This document shows, one piece after another, positions 22,495-35,200 of a stretch of DNA of 64,000 nt. Under the pieces are notes generated by a model. That model worked only from the letters and a program-made list of their open reading frames with translations. It ran no database searches and was not told where the DNA came from. Made by a program: the position numbers and the translations under genes. This DNA comes from Actinernus sp. WN-2022 (Eukaryota > Cnidaria > Anthozoa > Actiniaria > Actinernidae): assembly GCA_030867875.1 (NCBI GenBank), contig JAOWCC010001634.1, forward strand, positions 51,246,021-51,310,020, in the 5' to 3' direction. The stretch's first letter is position 1; each line of letters opens with the position of its first letter.

Positions 22495-24490
22495 ATATTA
22501 TAATATTTGTTTTTTTTTAAAGAGTAGTTGTATATTTGTTTTTAAATGCACTAACAGAGCAAGCACATTTCGGCAATCCCTTTATGTAGGACGACACGAA
22601 TTTTTACCAAAAATACAATAGAATACAACACAATACAATTCAATACAACGCAACACAATACAATACAATAGAATACAATTTGGTAGTAATTCGTGTCGTC
22701 CTACATGAAGGGATGGCCCGCATTTCAATTCAAAGTCGATTTTTCCCCATATTTTCGATGAGATGTACTTAAATGTATGCATTCCGTAGTTTGTTCGTGT
22801 TTTTGGTCTACTAAAATTTAGATTGGCGGCAAGTCTTGTATTATAGGAGTGATTTTTTTTGGCAAGTGTAATGTAATTGGAAAAGACGGATGGCATTTGT
22901 GTTTTCTCATTGATAATTTTGTTAAGTGAATACTGCAATTCTTAATTTGAAGATATTATCAAGTTTTAGAAGTCTAAGGATATTAAAATATGGCGTTGCA
23001 TTTTCTCTGCTATGCGTATTTTTGATTTGGTTGTATATGTGTTACCCCAGCTCATGAGGCCATAGTTTAAATATGGGTATACGAGTGTATAGTAGAGTTG
23101 CTTCAATGTATTTAGATCAAGGTAAACCCGGAGTTTATTTATAATTCCAGTATTTTTAGCGATTTTACTATTTACATGTTTGATTTGTTGCTCCCAGTTA
23201 ATGTGTTCATCTATATAAATTCCTAAGTATTATATATAGCTTTTTTGTTCAATATTGGTGATGTTAATTTTAGTGTTTTTTTGTTGAGGCTATAATCATG
23301 AAGTTAGTTTTTTTCATATTAACAGAGTTTATTTATTTCACAATAACGGAGAATTAATTTGAACTCTTGATTCATTACAGTTTCTAGGTCGTTTATATTA
23401 TTACTTGAATAGAATACATTGGTGTCATCAGCAAATATACGAAAGGAAAGTTTGTTAGAGCAATTTGGCATATCATTTATATATAGTAACAAAAGTAGTG
23501 GCCCAAGTGTTGAGCCGTAAGGTACTCCACAAGTCATTTGTAACATACTGTATTTAACGTCATCAATGTTTACATACTGCTGTCGATTATTTAAATAATT
23601 GCTAAACCATGACAAGGGTAAGCTCCGAATTCCATATTTCTTTAGTTTAGAAAGCAGAATTTGATGATTAACTGTATCAAACGCTTTAGAGAAGTCTAAA
23701 AATAATCCACATGTTAATTGTTTATTGTCAATAACAGTTTTTAACTGATCCGTTAATTCAAGTATTGCTTGTTATGTGGAGTGCCCTTTTCTAAAACCAA
23801 ACTGATGATCAAATAGGATACATTTTTTTTTCAAAAATGATATTAACTGATCGTACACAAGTCTCTCTAATATTTTTGCAAAAGGTGATGATGTTGATAT
23901 CGGTCTATAGTTATTAGGATCAGTAACTATATCACTTTTATAAATTGGAGTAACTGCAGATAATTTCAGTATATCAGGCACAACACCTGTTTTAATAGAT
24001 TCATTGTAGATATAGGTAAAATGCAGTGAAATAATTATATCTATTATTTTAATGAATTTATTAGGAATACCTATATAGAGGCCTTATTATCCTTTAAGCC
24101 TAGAAAACGTTTACAGACTTGTTGTTCAGTAACGGGAGACATAACAAAAAAACTTGAAGTTGGTGAATTATGAATATAGTCAGTCGGATTCTCATTTGAG
24201 GGCTTAATTAGGTTAGTCAGACTGGGGCCAACATTAACAAAATGCTGGTTGAATTGATTCGCTGTCTAATTTATTAGTATATATCTTGTTATTTCTTATA
24301 AGTCTAGTTGGGTATAGTTGACCTTTCGTTTTTCTTTTAATTAGTGTTCCAATCAATTTCCAGGTGGTTTTTAAGTTATTTTTGCATATCTCAAAATGTT
24401 TATAGTAGTACTGTGTTTTACTCTGTGTTTTTATTCGATTCAGTTTGTTGGAGAATTTCTTATATTTATTTACCTTTTCCATATCATAAG
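22495..24490 (-). pseudogene. LINE (CR1/L2-like) antisense, 3' end split by a MITE
   Basis: Minus-strand frames give a reverse transcriptase: DPNNYRPISTSSPFAKILE (about 23920-23860), motif A FLDFSKAFDTVNHQIL (about 23695-23645), motif B altered to GVPYGSTLGPLL (about 23530), motif C FADDTNVF (about 23428), then the C-terminal part at 22938-22720 ending near IDFELK. Stops and frame changes near 24000 and 23770-23620 break it. A 147-bp MITE (22572-22718) sits inside the last codons; skipping it and one copy of the 8-bp duplication continues the frame for about 15 more codons to a TAA near 22517. Confidence 0.88.
22572..22718. mobile_element. 147-bp hAT-like MITE, copy 2 (opposite orientation to copy 1)
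   Basis: Same terminal repeats and pentanucleotide core as 18931-19085, inverted. Flanks CACATTTC (22564-22571) and CGCATTTC (22719-22726) form an 8-bp target duplication with one mismatch. It interrupts the LINE ORF. Confidence 0.9.
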
Positions 24491-26150
24491 AAAGAAAATG
24501 TGTGCGATAGGATCCGCATGACAGTTATTTGGACTTTGTGAAGCAGAGTTCATGTCATTACACTAACACGAGGTTTTTACGTCAGTTCATAGTGATACTA
24601 ATCCACACTGTGATTGGTTAAACGCACGCAGTATCTCAGCTTTTTGGCTGGAGCTGTGATGAATGTTTGCTCCACGAGTAAGGGAGTCATGTGGTATCCA
24701 CACAAAACATATTTACAGTGTGTGGCTACCACAAGACTACACGTTACCCCGTGGCCTCGTAGCGCAGTGAATATATAGGACGAATGATTCATGGCGAAGT
24801 GACTCCGCCAAAGTCCATACCATTTCACGTGAGAAACGTCAACAATGCAAATAAATTTTAATTATCCGATACACGAGATAGCTGGCACGCATGCGCATTG
24901 GACACTTTTCTTAAAAAAAGGAAATATGCCCAGGCCATGGACTTGTGCAGTTGTCACTCAGCCTTTGTCGAGTGAACTGCGATGCTCCACGTCGAGTGCT
25001 CCACACTGATTGCTTATCGCGCAAATATATATTTAAAAAAAATATTAAACAGAGTTCGAGTCATAAAACACCACTGGCAGTCAAGTTACTTTATTTCACA
25101 CTATTTAAAGCCCCACAGTCACCCTAGACGCTTTGCGGGCGCACACCCGTTCAGTCGCCATTTTGTTGCAGTCGAAAATTGGTACACGTGGAGCAAGACT
25201 TAATAACCAACCAATCAGAGCATATATCAAACAATAGCGCAATTTTCAAAACAAAACAAAACAAACGGCCGCAATGCGTCTAAGGTGATTGTGGGCAGGT
25301 TTACATAAAAGAAAAGTTGGATACATTTTAAAAGCAAAGTTGGATACATTTTAAAAGAGAAGTAACAAGGGAAGAAGAAAACAGCTTTGTGAGAGTTGTG
25401 TAGCGGTCAAAGGAGCAGAATCTTTCAGGTTGACTAGATGTGTCAATGACATGAATGAACAAGTATCTACCCTCTGTTCATTTTTGTGTTTAATTCTAAA
25501 CCTTGAAAACTAGCATTCTAAAAGGAGAGGAGTTCGAGTTCCAAAGGTGTGAAAAAAGGAACTTCTTGTTTAATAATCAAACAGCGATCTGTCTGCATGA
25601 GTTCTATTTTACAATTCACTCTTCTGTAACACTACGTTTACACTAAAGTAAAACGCTTCCGGATTCATATTGTTCTGTATTCCCAGGAGAACCTATTTTC
25701 CTTTCATAGTGTAAACATGTCTCGTACCTGTATACAAATGGTAATTTACATATGAAGGAAAGCCAGCCACCATAGTCGCCGAGCGACCGATATGGAGTCA
25801 AAACAGCCTGTGAACTGGGACTTCTCTTTCTTCCCCTTCACCTACCATTGAGACTGCTCACAAAATAATTTGTGGCTACACACAAACAAAACTCGTTTCT
25901 GAAGGCGATCTCTTCTGTTCAGTTTGTAAATCAATTAACAACTTCTCCACAATCGATACTTTATCATGAGAACACTGTGTAACCCTAATGCCATGGCCAT
26001 CTATATTTTAATCTGTGGATGCCAAGTCTTCACAGCTCTTATTAGTTCTGAATGAGAACCAACACAGTCCCTGTCAGTCGAGCGGCATCGCGGTCAGTTG
26101 TTATATATCTGTTAGCATCTTGTGCTGATATATCTTATCCCAGATTGTAA
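24491..26150. other. Intergenic, no gene recognised
   Basis: Nothing coding seen. An AAAAC-type microsatellite lies near 25243-25265. For the minus-strand gene that follows, an ATTAAA poly(A) signal lies at 26012-26007, about 140 bases past its stop. Confidence 0.45.
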
Positions 26151-26153
26151 CTG

Positions 26154-26240
26154 CTATAACGAATCTTTAGTTGCCATTCTGAAAACCACTGCATCACCTA
26201 AAGAGCCGAAGGCCAATTCACTCTCTTCTACTTTGTACAC
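26154..26240 (-). CDS. TPRKB: TPRKB exon 5 (terminal)
   Basis: 28 codons plus TAG, acceptor TCGTCGACAG|GTGTAC (a weak pyrimidine tract). [20 protein letters not shown] then RMATKDSL matches the human C-terminus in length and residues. Confidence 0.9.
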   Translation of the reverse strand: MYKVEESELAFGSLGDAVVFRMATKDSL

Positions 26241-29200
26241 CTGTCGACGAAACAGAACCACCGCACACAGACGGCAACTGTGGTCAGGATGCGATCCAAA
26301 CTACGCTTTAGGAAGTTACCTGAATTTACATAAACTTCTTACTAAGACAGTATCAGAATAAATGACGATCTTAAGGCACGTTTGTTTTTCACTGCAGGCC
26401 CCATCCAGCGCAATTCGCCTTTAGAACAAACTTGAACCGACGCTCAAAAGTACGCCTTCACATAAACATTTTAACAAGTCTCTACTAGATAAACATTAAA
26501 ACAGAACGCTACTTTAAGTCATTTTAATGTTTGCCGCACATAATTATTAGATGGTATATATACACTGTATATATATATATATATTTGTATGTCGTGTGCG
26601 GTATGTCTGTTTATTACCTGTTTTTTCTTCATATTATATCTAATCTTAACAACGTTTTATGTTAGTTTAGGAGGGCCATTATGTAAACTACTGGGCTACC
26701 AGTAATAATGCATTTCCCTAGGTAAATAAAGGCGTATTATTATGACCAGGCATCAGGTTCCACTGCAAATGACTGCATTTAATTTACTTTGGCTATTGGT
26801 TGAGTCAGTTTATAGTGCTAACCAACCGAGGGTAGATCACTTTATATAATTAAGACCTGTTACGTACCTTCTTTATGCCATCCTCGTCAGTAAGAGATAC
26901 AAGGCTGTCCATAGGAACTTGTTTTCCCTTAATCAGGTCACTTAATGTTTTCACCTGCAAAATAATTATAAAGCAAGTAAACATAAAACAAACATACATA
27001 CAAACAAACACATAATTAGAATAATTAGACATTGATGCCGCAGAATCTAGCGGCATACGGGAACCATCCCTGCTAGCAGAGGGTTCTGTTTTGGTAAAAT
27101 GGAAGGTGAGAGCCGAGTCGATGACTTCATGAAGGCGCCTTGCAAAATCTAGATTGGTCGATCAGAACACGGATCGATCGGCTCAAAAATTATTGCTCAA
27201 GTGACTTATTTTTTCAAGGACCTATGTTTTATTATAACCTGCGGAGTGATTGCAGAATACCCTCCACACCGATGTAGCCATGAAAGAGTTATTTTTTTCT
27301 CAGTGACAGATGACTAGATGTATTCTTTTGTGTTTGTGTGGTTTTCCATTTTTACTTTTAACTTAAATTATTTATATATACATTGTATATATAATATATT
27401 CTATTTCATTTCTAATTATTTAAACAGTTTTTCCTTAGTTTTTCCTCTGCGTAGTACCCACAAGGTGTTGCAGAGTACCGATGTTGATGTCTGACACGAT
27501 TAGATGTACTACTTTCAGATTGCCAGTAACAGACATTTATATTTTAACTATGTCATGTACTTTATTGGCAAGTGTACGTATATGCATGTGTGGTTACAAA
27601 AATAAAGTTGTAGATGTAGAATTCATGACTCGGGCTGCCTGTGGGCAGAACCAAAGAACAACAACTTTACCACTCATAGAGAAAGGCCCTTCTGCATTTT
27701 ACGGTTAGAAATAATATTTTTATTCATAATTCAGTCTGATAAAATACAAATATCCTAATATCTCGCTCTGTAGTTTAGCTCAGCCTTTGACTTCAGTGAC
27801 AACATCCACATTACTAGGGCTTACTATACCAGCCCGAGTTCAGGCTGTGCACAGCCTCGTTATTATTAATCTGCACAGAATATACCACTGACCATATTAA
27901 ACTCTTAGCTATTAGTAAAGATAATTTTATTGTCTATCAGGGTAGCAGTAGAAGAAGTAATTCTAACTTAGGTTTAGAGATTAAAGGGTAGAGACTATCA
28001 GAAGTCATTAAAGATGAATGAAATCATTGATAGGCTGATGAGAATCAGTGTTAAGGATATTAATATTAAAAACGCCCATGAGATAAGACAATTTATTCTC
28101 AAAACTAATAGCAGATAAGGTATTGTTAACCCTTTCACTACTGGACGTGTTTGGGCTCAATTGGTGAAATCCAGAGTGCTACATAAATACTGCTGACTTT
28201 TTAAGCCGAGGGCTCAAACTTTCTCCACAATGCCATTCAGGATAATTCTGTGGACTCGTTGATGGTAGGTATTGCTACTTCTGCAGGATTTCTTATGAAA
28301 TCTGCTCTAATTTTGGAGAAAAAAGCCACTGTAAGAGAGCTAGAGGACATCATTAAGTCTGAGGATGGCTGAAAAGTACTTGGTTTGCTGTTCGTAGGTT
28401 TTGTGAGAGGATTTCACAGGGTTTTTCTGTTGCATGTGTTTGTGCTTTGAGAAACATGAAAAAATTCTTCAATGAAATCCTCGAAATTCTGCAGTTGGTG
28501 TCGATCTTTTTAATTTTTCCCATGCTAAACATATTAGGATGTTTTTTTTGTCACTTTAAAGCAACGGCTTGAGTCCAAATCACTGCTCTTGGTTGTAGGG
28601 GTAAAAGACATAAAAAGGGGTCACCTTGTGAATTTTTGTTGATTACCCAGCATGCAATTGGAGGTGGGACCAGGAAAACATGGTGGAGAGAAGGTATGTT
28701 TTGTGCAAACAAACCTGGTGGTTGGAAAGATTAAAGAAGGTACTGTAATGACTGAGTGTTGATTTTGTGTTTGCTTTTGATTTCAAGTGCGAATGGGAAG
28801 GATTTTTGGGGCCGATTTTCAGCTCCTCAAAATTCGTGAAAATTGAAGAAACGAAAAACAATCTCCAAAACAAATGAGTTTTTCTCCAAAACAAATGAGT
28901 TTTTCTCCAAAGTGGGAGAGTCAAGCGATCCCGGTTGTAGCTGTGGCTTTGAAGTCATTCATCCCTTGAAATAATATTGCAACATCATATTTCCAGCATG
29001 TCTAGGTTTGATGCAATAATTTTCTCCAGGTGCATTCTTCATATTGGCCAGTTACAGCCGGTTCAGAGCAAGGGTTAACAGAGTCAGAGTTGTTAAAATC
29101 GGTAACTGATGCATGAGGTACGTGGCTTATAGATGCAGCCAACAATTATATTTTTGTCATTAGGCTGAAAGATTTCAGCAAAGATAGATTCATGAACTTT

Positions 29201-32200
29201 AGAATCAGAGGAATGAAGGTCGGTGCAAAGCTTGAAGTTAAGATCTGACTTTAGTTAATAAAAATACCAACACGTCCATTTAATTTATACTGCCAGTTGC
29301 TTAAAAGAAAAGTATAGCCAGTCTTCAACAGAGTCATCAAGCCAGGTTTCAAAAGTGCCAATGGTGGAGAAAGACATAGTTAGATTTGAGAGAAATCATC
29401 AGAGGTCATCAAAAATTAAATGTTTTTTTTAGACTGCAAATATTTAAATGAAATAGAGAAAGAGTCAGAGGAAGAGATAGGAATACAGTACCACCCAGAA
29501 GTATTTTAACATCTACAATGTACACACGCATTTTGTGTGTGTAGTACGTACTACATGTACATGTAGTCCATGCATGTACTACAATCATTTGAGTGTAAAT
29601 ACAGGCATACACTACATAAGTGTATTTAACACGCACATGCGTGTAGTTTTCCTTTGATATACTGACTTCAACAGGATAAACGCTTCATGCACTGAAACTT
29701 TTCAAGACTGAGCTGTAAGTCCAATAATACTTGTAGCTGGTGTACTTTCATTTAACTGCTAGATCTTCATTCAAATAAACACTGTTTATTAATTTTATTA
29801 CAACATGGCCCCCTGTGTGATGAAACCAACTTTAACATAACAAGCGCTTCATGCACTGAAACTACAAACATCCAGCAAACTGTAACACGCATGGAACTTC
29901 GCACGTGTTACACACAAAAAATGTTAATACAATGTACTTCTGGGCAGTACTGTATTGTTAAATTCCTTGGAAGTTAAATAGACACAATAATTATTATTTT
30001 GAGAGTAGACTGGAATTGCTGGCAATATGTTGGAGTCAGGATCAACGTCAGAGTTTAAAATAAAAGGTACAAGAATCTGCAGGATCATCAAGAAAGGGGT
30101 TAAAGCACTTATTTTTAATCCGTTCATAGTTAAAACAAGATTTTTCGAAAGCAGAGTTAAAGTCATAAATAGAAAAATAAAAATCAGCATCATCTTCGAA
30201 GTGGTTGAAAGGGAAAATATTAGAGAGGCATCAGGGGAACAGAACATAATATATCGTTATGGGTGCGTTTGACTTCCCCCACTGTTAAATACAATTTTTG
30301 TAGGCTGCCCTCTCCTATGCCATATTTATAGCTCTTAGTCACTGTAAAAATTGTTAATAAGAGAATGCAGAAGAGCTATTTTTAAGCCTGCTGACTGATG
30401 CTGGTATCATCTGCTAGCAAACTAAAATAAGACTTTTATTGGAGTATGGTGTGTCGGTATGGGGTGGCGCGCCTCGCTCGGTACCTCAAGGATGAGGTGG
30501 AAAGAATCCAGACCAGAAGCTTGCAGATTCTGGGTCTGCCATATGACTGTCTACCTACAGTACAGTGCATGACAAGAGACTAAGATACCATCACCCTTCG
30601 GGAGTACGAGAGTATAAAGAGTGACACTTACATGTAGTACATGTACAGTACCGCCGGGAATTATAGGGACATCCGACCGCGGAAAAACATCGTGCACCAG
30701 ACGCGGAGCCGCAGTACGGCGCCGCGGTCACCACACAAATGACCGCGGTCAGCGCACAAATGACCGCGGTCAGCGCACAAATGACCGCGGTCAGCGCACA
30801 AATGACCGCGGTCAGCGCACAAATGACCGCGGTCACCGCACAAACGACTGCGGTAGTTTTTGAGGACACCGGGGTTGCAAACTGAGGTGATAAACCGAGG
30901 TGCTTGCCGCGGTGCCGCAATGGAAATACATGTACGTTGTTAGCAGTCTTCGTACTTGAAAGCTTTGAATGTGATGGATGACAAACAGCTTATGCATTGA
31001 GCCTAATGCGGGTATCAGCGCCCATCCCGAGGGGGCGGCCCCCGGGCACCCAGGGGCATTTGTCACAGCAGCCATGACAAATACATGCTAAAACCCTTCG
31101 GGTGGGGCAGAAAATTGTGACAAAAACCCCCACCCCTGGGGCAACCTGGGCAACATAAGTATTAGAAGCTAAACGTTTTAGAAGTGTCAAAAATCTTAAT
31201 AGTTTTATACAAATATTATCCTTTATTTCTTTATTCTGTCTTCCGACAGTGGATGGCTTAATTTAATCTCTTAATTTGAATGATAATGATATGACTTTAA
31301 TACCTCAAGACAAAGAAATCAAAGAACGTCGATCGATCGAGCGAATCCTGTGGCGAAAACCGCTGAACTTTGAGACAGCAGATTACGTGCAAACCCCGTG
31401 GGTATGTCCCCGGGGTATTTTGACGAAAACGCAAAAGCGCTCTAATGCCCCGCGTGTGGGGCATGTTTTTGCTACAAATCCCCTGCTAAGCCCCTGGGTT
31501 GCCCGGAGGCCGCCCGCGGGCCGCCCCCTCGGGATGGCCGCTGATACCCGCATAACTAACAAAGCCAACTGCTTCAAAATAAGCATTTCTTAACACACGG
31601 CTCGCTAATAATCTTCTGTTAATTTTCGTAAGTTGTTTTTCTTACTCGAGACCGCCGTTCGCGTTCTTATTAACTAACGAAGCCAACTGCTTCAAAATAA
31701 ACATTTCATAAGACACGGGCCGCTAACTTTTGTTCTTGATCACACTTCATCAGTCGTCTTTCGACTCAAGACCGCCATTCGCGTTCTTATTAACTAACGA
31801 AGCCAACTGCTTCAAAATAAGCATTTCTTAACACACGGCGCGCTAAGGGGTGGACCATTAGAAATCCTGAGAGGGGGGTGGGTAGTCCCCCAAAAAAATT
31901 TGTGCAAGGCTAAATGTCCCCAAAACAATTCCTGCAAAGCACTAAGGCACAAAAAAAAATTCTTGCAAAGGAACCGATGCATTGTTCAATTTTTGTTTTC
32001 GGAAAAAATACTAGCAATTCAGTTTTGCCAATTCAAAATATAGTTCTAAAGATTACCCACACAGTCGTGTAACTGATTTTCAGGTATTTCCAGATGAAAA
32101 CAACCTCCCCAACCTTCACAAAATTAGTTTAGTCATGGAAATATCAACTGGCCTTAATTACTGAAGCCTCAAATTATTCTCTGATGCCAGCAGTTTTTGC

Positions 32201-35200
32201 AACATTGTCAAAGATTACAGAGTCTGTGCCAGTAATTTCGAGCACATAGAAATATTTTCATGTGTCTTGTGCAAAACATCATGGACAATGAAATCTTGGG
32301 GTATGCATTTTTGATTTGGCCTAGTTTTTAACTCTAGATTATTAATGTATTTTTATTTTTGTTTCTTATTTATTTTATGCAGGGCTCTATTGAAAAACTC
32401 TTCGGAGACAGATTTTCTGCTATAAATAACATTATTATTGTTATATTATGGTTGTATTCACAGGCTATAAATCTATATACATGTAGGATGTACACTGAAA
32501 AATCTCTATAGAATGTGCACTGAAAAAAGAAATCGTGCAGAGCTATCGCCTTAAAAAAAATTTCTTGCAGAACTCACACTGCTAAAATAAATATCGTGCA
32601 CAAAAAGTTTTCCACCCCCCCTCCCAGGATTTCTAATGGTCCACCCCTAACAATCTTCTGTTAACTTTCCTAAGTTGTCTTTCTTACTCGAGACCGCCGT
32701 TCACGTTCACGTTCTAACGAAGCCAACTGCTTCAAAATAAAATGTATGAGATGTACATGTAGATGTTACATGAGGTCGCGGTTAGCGCCGCGGCACGACT
32801 ACCGCAGCGATCTCAAAAGTGACCGCGGTTACCTCAAAAGTGAGCGCGGTCACCTCAAAAGTGAGCGCGGTCACCTCAAAAGTGAACGCGGTCACCTCAA
32901 AAGTGAACGCGGTCACCTCAAAAATGACCTCGGTTTTTCGCGGTAAAACCGCGGGCATTGCATGCGGCACAGCCGCGGTAAATGTCCCTATAATTCCTGG
33001 CGGTACTGCACTAACCCATGTCATAAGTTCATACACCATGCACTGAGCTACTAAGCATAATAATATTATAACTTACAATTGAAAAATATTTGCCTCCCTA
33101 TATTCTCTGTGACAAACTGTCACAAGTGTTCATTCATCCCATGGGCCACTATGCTGTAAGTTAATCGGATTGAAATCCTCTATTATTTTTAATACCATGT
33201 AATTTGATTCATTGACTACTTGTGATCATGAGACTCATAAAAACAGGTTTCTGTCATGTTGAAATATTAATAAAACCTACACATAAATGTACCTTATCGT
33301 TTGCATCCCCATTACTGTAACTCAATATGATTCATTGACTACTTGTGAGACTCTCATTTGTAACAACAGGTTTCTGTCATGTTGAAATATTAATATAAAC
33401 CTACATGTACATTGTACACATACCTTGTCGTTTGCATCCCCATTACCAATTATTGCCACAAGCACAGACCTATCATTATCAGCAAGCCCAAACTTTTTAA
33501 AAGAATCTGTAATCTGAAAAATAGACAGGATTAGGCTTAAGAAAAAAATAAAATGGTTTGTCTGAGTTGGTACTTTTATGGGGGATAGGTTCCACAATTT
33601 GATTGACAAGTTTTTTTTTTTAATAACAATGATTCTTTTCTTTATTTTTAAATAACAAATATTTTCATGTTCAGCTGGATATACATGTACATGTATAACA
33701 ATCAGAGAAAAAGAAGGTAATTAAGGTATTTAAATGCATGATTGAAGTAACTCAAGTCAGAATGTTTTCAAGGGACCTTGAGCAGATAAACATAAAAACT
33801 GTCAGTTGGTTTTCTTTTATGCAGAATAGGATCGATATCTTAATCCTCTTTTTGTCATACAGTTTTTGTGTAATAATATATTTAACAACAAGTTCCTGAC
33901 TTTTGTTACTTCTGTATGCCATTTTTATTTGCCTAATATTACTAACATTATTTGTGGGTGAAAGATTGAAGATAATTTCTGAGTGCAGAGTTCTTGTCTT
34001 CAATTTCTGTATATTGTTAAGATGGATGGCTTTATGTGCTGCTAGAACAACTTGGAATGGATTAACCACCTAAGAGAGAAGCCAGAAATTGGATTATTGA
34101 TATATTTTTTATATAGATTTATGTTTGGTGAACATACATAATGGATAATCTGGTACTGAATTAAACAAAACTGTGTTAAAAAAGGGCTAGCACCAGGTGA
34201 CTGACGTCGATCACCTTCAGTTGTCAATCAGCCTTTGTGATATGAACATCTCTGTCAAAGCTGACTGCTGTTACTGCATGCCCTGCTTGAGTGAGCTCTG
34301 GAATTTGTTATCAAGTGAAATTAAAAATAAACACATTCAATGTTAAATGAAAAAGAATACACTAAAGAGTTTGTAAATGGTTCTAAAACCCTATTGACAG
34401 ACATAACTAACTGAGCAACTGGCTTCCTGCTGTTCACCTTATTTTTGCTTATTTTCATTTTAGCCTCAGTAATTTAGTATTTAGAAAACTCTGGAGTCAG
34501 GTCTGACAGATAACTTGCTTAGTTGCTTTACTGTTCTGAATCATTACATTTCAAATTTAGAATTCAAAAGTCTGGGTCGATTCCTGGGTATACGTCATCT
34601 CATTAATTACATTAATTATCCTCCATGGCACCTTTCTATCACAACAACATCAATGCGTAGATAAATTATACACAGTTTGTGAGTTGTTTATAGACAGTAA
34701 AGAAAAAAATCACTTTAGTCAACATTTCTTCAAATTATCACAAAATCCAATTAATTAGATGACATTGACATCACCCATGCCAGGAATGGACCCAGGCTTT
34801 TATTTATGTGGTCATGGATTAGGAAAGGTCAAATTTTCACAATTTCAAACAAGCATTATAGAGTATTCTCTATAAACCAAAACTTTATTCACAGAAGTAA
34901 CTCAAAACTTTTCGGCATTTCATTATTAGGTATATAAAAATTGCAAGAAGGGTTATTACATGTACAATGTACATTGTAGGTGCACTTTAACATCAGTAGC
35001 CCCTTCAGTTTTATAACTGCATGACTGCTCTCCCAGGAGGCCTGAACGATGCACAACTTTATCCCCTTTATCTCCCGATTAAGGGCATTCAATTCAAACA
35101 AGCTACTTGGATCAGAGAAGAGTCGGTACAGATGTGGCAGCACACAGCAGGAATTTTAAAAAATCCTGTTAAAAATGTTAGTCATACAATAACCATTCAG

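Noticed and set aside
30591..30920. Heptapeptide-repeat proteins at 30591-30920 and 32746-33046
   Set aside because: 21-bp DNA repeats give seven-residue repeats in any frame; no start context, no domain.
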